15,755 nt of DNA, from positions 188,001-203,755 of the forward strand of contig JBBHKE010001305.1 in NCBI GenBank assembly GCA_037447655.1, read 5' to 3'. The stretch comes from Zygnema cylindricum (lineage: Eukaryota > Streptophyta > Zygnematophyceae > Zygnematales > Zygnemataceae). Positions 6,640 through 14,583 of the stretch are shown piece after piece (position 1 is the first letter of the stretch; the number at the start of each line of letters is the position of its first letter). A program made the position numbers and the translations under genes. The notes beneath the pieces are model-generated. The model ran no database searches. It was given only the letters and a program-made list of their open reading frames with translations, and had not been told where the DNA came from.

Positions 6640-7560
6640 TGAACTGATGGTTTAGCATAAACGATTGAGGCATGTGCATCTAGATAGACTCAAAAACTGA
6701 AAAACATAGGAGTAGTTGAGGGAATTAAGTTTGGGGATGATGAGACCTTTGATGACTGGAGTGGATGTGCTCAAGGTAAGGCACAAAGATTACCTTAACC
6801 AAAAACTGCAACCTATAAAGGAGAAAAAGTCCTAGATCTAGTTCATACTCACATTTTGGGACCGGCCAAAGTGCCATTAGTTGGAGGGAAAAAAATTATG
6901 CTTACTATTACTGATGACAAGTCTAGATATTTAGAGTCTATTTCTTGAAAAATAAATTTGAAGCACCCATTTACTTTAAAGAGTATAAAGCATAAAGTGA
7001 GAAGCTCCATGAGACACTTATAAAGAGAGTGAGGAGTGACAATGGGGGGGAATACACTTCTAATCAGTTTTAGGATTTTTTGAAAGAGGAAAGGGTTCAA
7101 CACTAACAGACTATTCGAAAGAATCCGGAACAAAACAGTGTAGCCAAGAGATTAAATCGTAGATTAAGTGATAGTACCCGTAACATGGTATCAGATAAAA
7201 AGATAAGAAAACGGTTCTGGGCAGAAGCTATGAACTGTACTAATTACCTCAACAAAGAGTTCTTGCCTCGGCGATGAAAGGTCAAACACCAAATGAAAGA
7301 TGGACCGAGTGAAAACCGAATGTATCACACTTAAAAGTATTCGGAATTCAAGTTTTTAGTCTAAGTTCAGAAAAATCTGATTGGAAGTTAGATGCAAGAG
7401 GGAAGCCTAGGTAACTACTTGGATATGATGAAGAAGTAAAGGGATATAGAGTTTATGAACTTCAAAAAGAAGATATCATCCAAAGTGAAGAAACACTTGG
7501 TAGTTATGGATGAAGGAAAACTCAGTGGATCCCTATAAATATACTAAACCGGTCAAAGTT
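6640..7560 (+). pseudogene. int: Copia B integrase
   Basis: The pre-integrase segment reads M-V-stop-HKRLRHVHLDRLK at 6647-6700; the stop (TAG, 6653-6655) replaces the usual Trp of LWHKRLGH. The zinc-binding Cys pair is W-S-G-C at about 6757-6768, so the first Cys is lost. In the DDE core, LDLVHTHILGPA (6838-6873) has His (CAC, 6850-6852) where copia integrases have the first catalytic Asp. The second Asp survives in RSDNGGEYTSNQF (GAC, 7038-7040). The Glu of the NGVAERMNR motif is Lys (AAG, 7146-7148). The core continues as FWAEAMNCTNYLNK (about 7218-7258). Several frame changes separate these blocks. Integrase would insert cDNA into the host genome; this copy cannot. Confidence 0.85.
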
Positions 7561-7779
7561 AGAATTGAATCCAAAAGTGAGTTAGATTCAAATTATTTTA
7601 ACACAACTTGGGTTCAGCCGGACGTTTAAGATGCAGGAAAATTTTTGACCGACAATGACTCACTTTAGGAGCCTCACTCCAAGTCCAACCCGAGGAAGAG
7701 GACGATAAAAGACAGGAAATGAACGAAAAAAAGATCGGAAATGGACTGTACGAATAGGGGGAAAGATGAAGTCATTCAA
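7561..7779 (+). pseudogene. Copia B integrase-RT linker
   Basis: This is a polar, acidic-to-basic linker expected between integrase and RT in copia polyproteins. Fragments such as ESKSELDSNYFNTTW (7567-7611) have a possible counterpart in copia C near 12020-12040. Frames are broken and no enzyme motif belongs here. Confidence 0.5.
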
Positions 7780-8690
7780 AAAAATTCGAGATTACCCTCA
7801 ATTACGGCATCAAATTTTGAAAGAGGGAGAAGAACCAACAAGAGACTTCAACAAAGACAAGAAAATAATAAAGTAACTATGCTGTCACATTTGAGTTAAT
7901 TTGAAACCTATATGGAAGGAATTAATAGTCCGAAAAAGAGCAGACGGTTAACAAATAATAATGATGAAATGACTTCCATTGTGGAAGCAAATACATGGGA
8001 GCTGAACAGAAAATCGATTTGTTACAAGTGGGTATTTAAGCTAAAACTTAATCCAAACAACACTATCAAGCGGTACAAGGCTAGATAAGTGGCCAAATGA
8101 TTCACACAGAAAGAAAGGATCAATTATGAGGAGACCTTCGCTATGGTGGTTAGATTTTTCTCCATCCGAATCCTATTTAGTTTGGCGGTTGTGGAAGACA
8201 TGGAAGTGCACCAGATAGACATCAGAACAACCTTCTTACATGGGGAATTGGAAAAAGAGATCCTCATGCAATAGACGAAACGTTTTGTAGAGGAAAAAGA
8301 AAAAAAGAAGGTGTGTAGACTGATAAAGTCACTTTATGGACTGAAACAAGCTCTCGCCAACAAGAAACTGGATGATTTATTGGCAAAACTGGGATATATT
8401 TGAATCAGTTTGGATCGTTCTATTTATCTATTCGAGGGTAAGGAAGGTGTAATTTTCATTGGAATTCATGTTGGTGGTTTGTTTGTGTTAAGTAAATCAA
8501 TGGAGAAAATTAATAAACCGATCTAAAGAGTAGATTTGAGATGAAATATTTGGGCGAAGCAAAATATATTTTAGGAATTCACATGGAGAGCGATAGTGAG
8601 AAGAAAATAATTAGACTAACTCAAAAGGAAGCAATTGAAAATATGCTTGAAAAATCCAAATGGATAAGGCAAATAGTTATACTGCTCCGA
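7780..8690 (+). pseudogene. Copia B reverse transcriptase, active site YVDD changed to HVGG
   Basis: One frame (codons starting at 7801, 7969, 8086, 8467) carries copia RT landmarks: EANTWEL, YKWVFKLKLNPN, IKRYKAR, NYEETFAMVVR, HQIDIRTTFLHGELEKEI, RLIKSLYGLKQA and LGYI. Stops in this frame are TAA 7897, TAA 8086, TGA 8098, TAG 8272, TGA 8401 and TAA near 8524. After it, coding moves to the frame of ATG 8541 (MKYLGEAKYILGIHM). Compared with copy C, about five codons are missing after TWEL. The catalytic YVDD reads HVGG (CAT GTT GGT GGT, 8467-8478), so both metal-binding Asp residues are gone. RT would copy element RNA into cDNA. Confidence 0.9.
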
Positions 8691-8789
8691 TATATTTAAA
8701 TAAGAGAAATAAGGGGGGTTCAAAGGAGGGAGTTTTATTCTTGATGATGAGTTAAGACAAGAGAAAAGAGGATTTATAAAAAATATTTC

Positions 8790-9221
8790 GTAATTGTTGG
8801 TAGTTTGATCTATTGTATGAACTGCACGCGGCCTGATATAGCGGCAGCTATAGGAATATTGAGAAAGAGTTTAAATGATCCTAGAAAGATAGATTAGGAA
8901 GCAGCCAAGAGGTTAATGAGGTACTTGATAGTGACGAGAGATTTATGGTTGTATTTGGAAGGGGACAATACTGACATCACGACTTAGAGTGATGCAAGTT
9001 ATAGGGATGCTCTAATCACGAGATGTACATCTAGGTATGTGTTGTATGTTTGGAATAGGGCTTACTTTTGCACCAAGAAGCAACAAAAGGTTGTTGCTCA
9101 GTCCACAATGGAGGCTAAGTACATGGCCTCTTACTCTGCTATAAAAGAATTAATGTGGGTGAAATCCTTGCTCGAAGAGCTTGGATTTATGAAAAGTGGT
9201 GGGCAGACTGTTGGTTTATAA
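8790..9221 (+). pseudogene. Copia B RNase H, truncated
   Basis: The blocks GSLIYCMNCTRPDIAAAIGI (8802-8861), EAAKRLMRYLIVTRDLWLYL, a stop (TAG, 8983), SDASYRDALITRCTSRYVLY and VVAQSTMEAKYMASYSAIKE follow the copia RNase H pattern. The first Asp (SDASY) and the Glu of STMEA remain. The usual second Glu of EAEY is Lys. The sequence stops resembling copia after LLEELGFMKSGGQT near 9213, before the CDNQ motif that copy C retains, so the end is truncated. RNase H removes the RNA strand during reverse transcription. Confidence 0.85.
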
Positions 9222-9840
9222 AAGCTTTAGTCCTCTCTATATTCTGTGAGAGGAAAATACTGGACTTACACACAATTTCAAAAAATGTTTTAGAATTAGT
9301 ATACCTTTACTATCTAGTATGTACAAATTCAATGAGATCACATCAGACGACTCCTAAGTAAAAAAAGATTACGTAACGGCGCGCACTACCTAATTATGAC
9401 ACACCGTCCGATACACAAGATCGGACAAACAAAGATCTACCAGAATCTGAATGAGGACCACTATGACGCGGCAGATCTCGTCACTTATAGAGTCTCAATG
9501 TCAGCGATAACTTTATGGAAACGAGAATTTGTCTTCTCGTTTATTAGATTCGTAGTGTGTACAGTTAATCAGACGTAAACAATTAAGGATTGTCATTTTC
9601 TACGGAACAGTGGACACAACATTGACTAAATTGATGTACATCAGGTACATAGTCAGATTAATTTGTAGTACGGTTAGAAAGTACCGTTAGACCTTTTACA
9701 GTGTTGTGATTGGCTAGGTAGGTAGTAGTGAAATTTATTAGCATAAATTCTAGGACTTAGTTTTCTTTATGTTTTTCCTTTTAATGAGGTTTATTGCACG
9801 CCACATCACTATTTATTACATTATCACACCCAATATGTAT
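9222..9840. other. Non-coding stretch after copia B, with an R2-like trace
   Basis: No gene is visible; the frames at 9155-9361 and 9396-9578 have no motif. A 7-bp inverted repeat, GTCCGAT (9406-9412) and ATCGGAC (9420-9426), has a 7-nt loop. From about 9635 to 9770 the order GTAC...AGTAC, a GATTGGCTAGGTAGGTAGTA block and TAGGACTTAG (9751-9760) resembles repeat R2, suggesting a very old fourth copy, possibly what is left of a 3' LTR. The similarity is weak. Confidence 0.35.
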
Positions 9841-9931
9841 AACGATTCTCCAATGACTTAGCAAATAGGGCGACAGGCTGTTGTAGACAATAAAAGACCC
9901 AAGACCAAATCGTGGTCGAATCAATTTTTTT
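9841..9931 (+). repeat. tRNA-like Pol III head 3 (SINE candidate)
   Basis: ATGACTTAGCAAATAGGGCG (9853-9872) resembles an A box and D-arm. CGTGGTCGAATCA (9910-9922) resembles a B box and T-loop (GGTTCGAATC type). A T7 run at 9925-9931 could terminate Pol III. The sequence between them (ACAGGCTGTTGTAGACAA, AAAGACCCAAGA) has the length expected in a tRNA-derived SINE head. The best of the three tRNA-like segments, but the pairing is too poor for a working tRNA. Confidence 0.45.
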
Positions 9932-10074
9932 GATAAACTGACCTTTTGTCCTCTGCTTCAGTGTGCTACCTTGGGCACCAAGGAGGCAGCCATGATTTAA
10001 ATCACTCTAATGTACTTCTAAAGTTTGTGACTACTTAAGAAATAGAGAGAGAGAGAAAATATACAATCGCTCCT
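9932..10074. other. Flank 3' of copia C, with a GA microsatellite
   Basis: No gene is present. A run of alternating A and G lies at about 10042-10057. On the minus strand, the sequence just after the copia C stop is A-rich and purine-rich (10060-10100), the place where a polypurine tract would be, but no LTR of the R2 type follows. Confidence 0.4.
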
Positions 10075-10800
10075 CTAAATTTTAGCTCTTTTTTTTTTAA
10101 GTCCACAACCATTTCTGCAATAAATTAACTTCGGTGAGGGAACTGCTTTGGTCGTCATATCAACAAGCATTTCCCCATACGATTTGTACACAAGTTTTAT
10201 AATTTTGTTACTAAATTTTTCCCTTACAAAGCTAAGTCTTATATCCATATGATTGGCTTTGAAATGATGCTTGGGATTGGTAGCAATTGCAATTGCTTCC
10301 TGGTTATCACATAAAATATTTTGCACACCAATTTTTATAAATCCCAATTCTTGTAGCAAAGTTTCACCCACATTGGTTATTTAGCAGCTGTTTATGATGC
10401 TATATACTCAGCCTCCATTGAAGATTGAGTAACTTTTGTTGTTTGCAGTTCCAGCAGCATGCACCCAACCTTAGTTAAAAATATACCTAGAAGCAGATCT
10501 TCTAAGTGGCACATCCCCATTACTGGCATCACTCCAAGTGGTAATGTTTGTATTCTCCCCTCCCAAATTTAACCGTGATTCCCTTTTTCCCACAAAATAT
10601 CTCATTACCCTCTTGGTTGCCTACCAGTCTTTCTTCCTGGGATTTTATAAGCTTCTACTAAATACTCCTACAACTGTCGCTATGTCCGAACGTGTACATT
10701 TCATAAAGTAGATTAAGCTTCTTACAATTTTTCTACAAGGGAATATTATGCATAAATTCCTGTTCTTCTAGACTTATCTGATCATCCTAGACTATTAATC
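10075..10800 (-). pseudogene. Copia C RNase H and polyprotein C-terminus
   Basis: The upstream part is interrupted: SDIATVVGVFSRSL (about 10690-10650), MRYFVG, WSDASNGD (about 10530) and SSMEAEYIAS (about 10425) occur with stops between them. From 10371 down to 10075 the frame is open for 98 codons: LLQELGFIK, ILCDNQEAIAIATNP with the catalytic Asp of CDNQ, HFKANHMDIRLSFVREKF, then GEMLVDMTTKAVPSPKL and a Lys-rich tail. The domain is therefore full length but broken in its first half. This end aligns with the isolated copia tail at 2489-2576. Confidence 0.85.
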
Positions 10801-10821
10801 CCCCTTCGGCATTCCGTTCAC

Positions 10822-11818
10822 TTACCTTTTTAAGTTCCGTAGGTGTAGTGCAACTATTGGCTTCGTCGATCCAAAATTTCTAAGCATTATACTGATTGCA
10901 TCTTTCTCAATTAGTCTAATTATTTTCCTGTCTCTATCCCTTTCCATTCGAATTCCCAAAATGTACTTAGCCTCTCTTAAGTCTTTCATATCAAATCTAC
11001 TACTCAAACTTTTTATCGGCTGATTTATTTTCTCAATACGTTTACTCAAAACTAGGAAGTCATCCACATAGACTGTAATGAAAATGACACCATTTTCATC
11101 TTCAAAAATATAGATAGAGTGATTTGAGCTAATCCGTATGTAACCAAGACCAGTAAAAAACTCATCCAATTTTATGTTCCATTGTTTGGGCGCTTCTTTC
11201 ATCCCGTATAGTGATTTAATCAACATGCACACCTTGCTTTCTTCTCATTTTTCTACAAATCCCTCCGGTTGTTTCATGAAAATTTCTTCTACTTGTTCCC
11301 CATTTAGAAAAAAAAAAAAATTTATTTCTATTTCATGTATTTCCATTTCTTCCGCTGCAGCTAGACTTAGAAAGATTCTAACTGAGGGAAACTGGACTAC
11401 CAGTGCAATGGTCTCCTCATAATCAATTTCCTCTTTTTGAATGTATCCTTTTGGCACCAATCTAGCCTTGTACCTTTCTAAAAAATTATTTGGGTTCAGT
11501 TTTAGTTTAAAAACACATCTACAACTATTTTGTTTTCTATCCGAGTTTTAGTTTAAAAACCCATCTACAACTATTTTGTTTTCTATCCGGGGGACAGTCT
11601 ACTAACTCCCATGTGTTTGCCTCCATTATATAACTCATTTCCTCATTAATAGTCGTTGTCCATCTATCCCTTTCCAAGCTATTTATAACTTCCAAATATG
11701 TTTTAGGTTTTTCCGGATGGGACAGCTTGATTAACTTACTGTTGGCCAGTTTCTTCTCTTGAATATGTTTGATGCTTCTCCGTCCTCCCTCAAATTGTGA
11801 TGTCGGTATTGAGGGCAT
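10822..11818 (-). pseudogene. Copia C reverse transcriptase, YVDD intact, split by a 46-bp duplication and one stop
   Basis: The first part (11818-11537) reads EANTWELVDCPPDRK and NSCRWVFKLKL, then stops. The remainder runs in another frame from the first repeat unit downwards: NPNN, ERYKARLVPKGYIQKEE, DYEETIALVVQ, then a TGA after FVEK (about 11245), and in the same frame MLIKSLYGMKEAPKQW, LGYI and VYVDDFLVLS (YVDD at 11070-11059). The change of frame is caused by a tandem 46-bp duplication (11498-11589). Apart from that and the single TGA the RT is open, in contrast to copia B. A T13 run on the coding strand (11320-11308) gives FFFF before LNGE. Confidence 0.9.
11498..11589. repeat. 46-bp tandem duplication in copia C RT
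   Basis: Units 11498-11543 and 11544-11589 are identical except at one base: A at 11515 where the other unit has C at 11561. Each starts AGTTTTAGTTTAAAAAC and ends TTTTCTATCCG. Because 46 is not a multiple of three, the duplication shifts the RT frame. On the coding strand the 11544-11589 unit encodes the conserved Trp (CRWVF) while the other has Cys, so the single difference arose after duplication in the 11498-11543 unit. Confidence 0.92.
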
Positions 11819-12060
11819 CCTCAGATTTCGTTTGGGTATTGTTCATCTCCCCAATCTGCCGACTCTGGTTCTTCTTCAGTTTTAGTTTGAAGTGGAGGCT
11901 TATGAGTCTCCTCCACTTTCTTGTCATCTGGATTTTCTGCAAATTTAGTATCTTCCTTGTGTGATTAGTTCTGGGTCAAAATTAAAATCCAAATCCAGTA
12001 TGTTTCCTCAATTAGTTAAGTGCCATAATTAAAATCCAGACCCGAGTCAATCCTGAGTAT

Positions 12061-12337
12061 AGCTCTCATAAAAATCTCAATAAAAAACCTTTCGAAATTT
12101 CCTCTAACTCATGCATCGATAATTTAGGTCAAAAAATTATTTCTCTCCTCTCTCTCGCTCACGTTCCCTCCCTCTCGTTTTTCCCCACGTGTGTGAGGCA
12201 TCCCCAAGGAGGGCGGCAGGCGATAAACCAAGTGACCACGCAGTTACATGGCCCATCCGTGTTGATTTCCTCCTCCACAAAGTGACCGCTACCAAGTTCG
12301 TGGGGTAAGAGGAGAAAGGGAAGAGACACCAAGGTAG
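12061..12337. other. Border region between copia C and the purine-rich frame
   Basis: I see no gene. It contains a CT-rich run (12140-12185) and a purine-rich start from about 12300. Minus-strand open frames here (12159-12527) are Pro/Leu-rich and simply reflect the purine-rich plus strand. Confidence 0.4.
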
Positions 12338-12982
12338 GGGGGACAAAGGGAGGACTCACCAAGGGAAGATCAAGTATCGGAGGAGATAGAGAGGGAAAGG
12401 GAGGCAGCAAAAGAGTTAGTAAAGGTAAGAGCTGCAGCGGAGGAGTTAGCAACAGATAGAGAACCAGCGGAGGTACTAACAATATAATGGAAGCCATTGG
12501 AGAAGGTACGACGAGAAAGGGAGGCACGTGTTAAGGAAAGAAGGGAAAGGGTGGCACCGAGTGAGGTAGGGAGGGAAAAGGAGGACTTGGATGAGGTAGC
12601 AAAAAGAGGATTAATAGAGGAGGAAAAAAAGGATAAGGAGGCAACGACTAAGGTAAGTATAGAGGAGGTAGAAGGTAAAGAGGGAGTGGAAAAGGAGGCA
12701 TTGAGTGAGGTTGGAGGGGAAAAAGAGGCAACGCACGAGGTAGGAGGGGAAAATAAGGCAACGGTTGGGGTAGAGTGGGAAATGGAGATAGCAAGAGGGA
12801 AAGTTCAAGAGAGCCACGAAGAGGACGAGGATTACATCCCCTCCTCATCCGAGACCAACAAAAGCATCATCGATGGGAAAAACCAACCACACAAGCGTAT
12901 ACCCTCGAAGAAGTTGATCCAACTGACATTCCAATCACCAAACACAAAGGGGACGCCACATCCGAGGACGAACAAAGTTTGA
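12338..12982 (+). pseudogene. Glu/Lys/Arg-rich repetitive protein frame, one internal stop
   Basis: The frame is open from just after a TAG at 12335-12337 to the stop at 12980-12982, apart from a single TAA at 12485-12487. After the TAA, 161 codons can start at the ATG-like TTG at 12497. The product is dominated by E, K, R, A and V, with a loose repeat of the form EKEA-x2-EVGG (for example EALSEVGGEKEATHEVGGEN, about 12695-12754) and long helical, probably coiled-coil stretches. It ends in EEDEDYIPSSSE, an acidic, Ser-rich linker. The DNA is almost pure purine on this strand, so repeat slippage could alone explain the openness. A strong splice donor, AAG then GTAAGTAT (12650-12660), lies within it. 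The family is not recognised. Confidence 0.4.
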
Positions 12983-13473
12983 CAAGCTCCATAGGACGGA
13001 GAGAGGATGAATATATGAGCGATGATGAGGTGTTGGCGGCACCCTCTTCACCAAACATGGAGAGAACCCTCATGGTGGCTCCTCTGGGTCAAATGGGGCA
13101 TGTGCCTCAAACTCAATACCGAGAGGAGGAACCGGATTTGTATTTTCCGCCTCCCATTGGGAATGAGGCTATCGATAGCTTCTTTCCACGTGCAGGCGAC
13201 TATATTCTAGTGGAGGATTGGCTGGAGCATTGGAGGTACGGAGAACCCCGCCCCATTGACCCGAGGAGAAACCCCTCGCTAGAAATTCTCGATGTTCCTC
13301 TCGATGTCCTGGCACATCCGACTTGGTTGTTCATTGCTTTCGAAGATCGAGGTTCAATGTTTGCGTTCACTTATCATTTCAATTGCAAAGAGGAGCAATT
13401 CACGTGGATTGTTCATGAAGGGAATGGGTCTGTGATTAATGTTCCTGTTGAGTTTGAAAGCTTTAGCCCTTAG
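12775..13473 (+). CDS. Unrecognised 232-codon frame with a globular-looking C-terminus
   Basis: This is the longest uninterrupted frame in the window, ending at TAG 13471-13473. From about codon 42 it has a normal amino acid mix: YTLEEVDPTDIPIT, REDEYMSDDEVLAAPSSP (acidic), DLYFPPPIGNEAIDSFFP, ILVEDWLEHWRYGEPRPIDP, VLAHPTWLFIAFEDRGSMFA and NVPVEFESFSP. Before about 12895 this frame looks like the shadow of the neighbouring E/K-rich frame (Gly/Lys/Arg-rich). The likely gene structure is therefore the upstream frame followed by this one through a single-base shift or an intron near 12840-12960. I see no signal peptide, membrane span or known catalytic motif. It could be a host gene exon, or a late ORF of a retroelement, since a G-rich GAGGGGAG (13487-13494) and the TAGGACTTAG motif (13500) follow it. 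Confidence 0.45.
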   Translation: MGNGDSKRESSREPRRGRGLHPLLIRDQQKHHRWEKPTTQAYTLEEVDPTDIPITKHKGDATSEDEQSLTSSIGRREDEYMSDDEVLAAPSSPNMERTLMVAPLGQMGHVPQTQYREEEPDLYFPPPIGNEAIDSFFPRAGDYILVEDWLEHWRYGEPRPIDPRRNPSLEILDVPLDVLAHPTWLFIAFEDRGSMFAFTYHFNCKEEQFTWIVHEGNGSVINVPVEFESFSP

Positions 13474-14583
13474 TAAATGAGGTTGTGAGGGGAGTTTTTT
13501 AGGACTTAGAATATTTTTGGTATAAGTTTGTGTAATACTTACCTTAATTAGTGTGGCATTGCCTCAGTATGGATGAGTATAGAGTACCTTGGTTGGACAC
13601 GCGTCATCACATTATGATACGTAGGTACTCCGGAAATATTAATGGTGAACAGTAACACGCGTCGGAAAATGGACGGACAAGATGTGGATGATCCAACGAA
13701 CGAGATGCATGGCGGCTATTTGGGAATGGTCCTGTACGGGACAAAGATTACGCGGCTGATACGAATCGCGTCGACAGACGCGATTCGAAATGGGACCACA
13801 TTGGGATAACGATTTGGACACGTGTCGTCCACCGCGAAGACTTAGTTTACATCTTACGGCGATTTTGCGAATTCGGAGCTAACTTGTACGGATGATTACA
13901 GTTATTTGAACGGATGCGCCAATTGCTGACTAAGCAAGTGGCACAATTTATGTATGGCCTCTATTTGTAAATATCTGAAACAACTTTACTTTGTTTGTAG
14001 TGAATTAATTTTTAGTGTTACAATAGTGAAATTAGATAAAAGTCATTGATAGGGTTTGAGGAACAGTGTCTGTATTCCAGTACAGTACTGAATTAGACGT
14101 GTAGTTATTTTATTAGTGTAGGGCTCAGTAGATAACCTTGTGAGTATAAAATTGTAGGACTTAGTATTTTTTCATTATCACAGTTAAGTTTATCAAAACA
14201 ATGGCAGACTGTTTTTCTGCAACTTTGACCTGATGGTGTGATCACCCTAATTGATGTCTTTGTATGAAACTTTGTAGAGATATTCTTTGACCTACAAAAT
14301 ATATGTGTGTGTAGTTTCATTCTGTTTTTTCAACTCTGTAGGTTTCTGTGGGAAGTCTACTTGGTTAGTTTGAGAAGCTGTCAGCTGTTTTTGGGAAACT
14401 CTGGAGCTTTTATCTTCTAGATTCCTTGGTGGATTTGGCTGTAACTTTGGGAGTTTATAGTGTCTATGGTATACTGATGTCTATGGTATTGCTGCATTTT
14501 GAGGTGATTTTGTTTACTGTGGAGTAATCTGTGCTGTCTGAAACATAACTGTTTTGGGGTAGTCTGTCTTCCGTGAGTAATCC
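13474..14583. other. Long non-coding stretch with a CpG-rich patch and R2-like motifs
   Basis: No gene is visible in 1.1 kb. TAGGACTTAG occurs at 13500 and 14155, each in a context like that of repeat R2 copy 1 (GGGAGTTT before, AATTTTTT after); 14110-14172 also keeps TATTAGTGTAGGGCTCAG. The segment 13595-13850 is CpG-rich, with ACACGCGTC twice (13600 and 13652), a G-box palindrome GACACGTGTC (13815-13824) and a perfect hairpin. From 14180 to 14580 the DNA is T-rich, with TGTCTATGGTAT repeated near 14461 and 14478. Confidence 0.4.
13762..13787. other. Perfect 11-bp inverted repeat with a 4-nt loop
   Basis: CGAATCGCGTC (13762-13772) and GACGCGATTCG (13777-13787) are exact reverse complements around GACA. 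Six CpG sites fall in the stem. It sits in the centre of the CpG-rich patch. It could be a protein-binding dyad or a structured RNA element; there is no T-run after it to suggest termination. Confidence 0.5.

Larger units (their letters stand above)
5233..9221 (+). mobile_element. Copia B: decayed Ty1/copia retrotransposon coding region
   Basis: The domain order is gag, CCHC remnant, protease, pre-integrase, integrase, reverse transcriptase, RNase H, which is diagnostic of Ty1/copia (integrase before RT). About 4 kb of polyprotein are present, close to the usual 1,200-1,400 codons, but it breaks off inside RNase H at about 9219, before the third catalytic motif. Stops and frameshifts are spread throughout, and key residues of every enzyme but RNase H are changed. 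It is the same family as the minus-strand copy C. Compare MPSIPTSQFEGGRRS of C with the B residues ITASNFERGRRTNK at about 7801, and the shared EANTWEL in both. The element is not autonomous. Confidence 0.92.
10075..12060 (-). mobile_element. Copia C: 5'-truncated Ty1/copia copy
   Basis: Read from high to low coordinates it carries the acidic integrase-RT linker (11830-11990; EEEPESADWGDE), RT (11818-10822) and RNase H down to the polyprotein end at 10075. Gag, protease and integrase are absent; the sequence loses copia character near 12060 and borders the purine-rich region. It is the same family as copia B but oriented oppositely, and it is much less mutated in RT. It keeps the C-terminal part that B lacks. 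The LTR expected below 10075 is not recognised. Confidence 0.9.

Noticed and set aside
6016-7133. Minus-strand frames inside copia B (6016-6243, 6485-6679, 6849-7133)
   Set aside because: They are antisense shadows of the gag, protease and integrase remnants on the plus strand.
7188-7195. Second TGGTATCA as a primer binding site
   Set aside because: It lies inside the integrase coding remnant, where it encodes part of NMVSDK.
9396-9578. 60-codon plus-strand frame
   Set aside because: Short, without motif, and in a stretch with no other coding signal.
11174-11422. Plus-strand 82-codon frame inside copia C
   Set aside because: It is the antisense of the RT coding strand; the minus strand carries all RT landmarks.
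12137-12848. Minus-strand Pro/Leu/Ser-rich open frames
   Set aside because: They are the antisense of the purine-rich E/K/R frame; the composition follows from the base bias alone.
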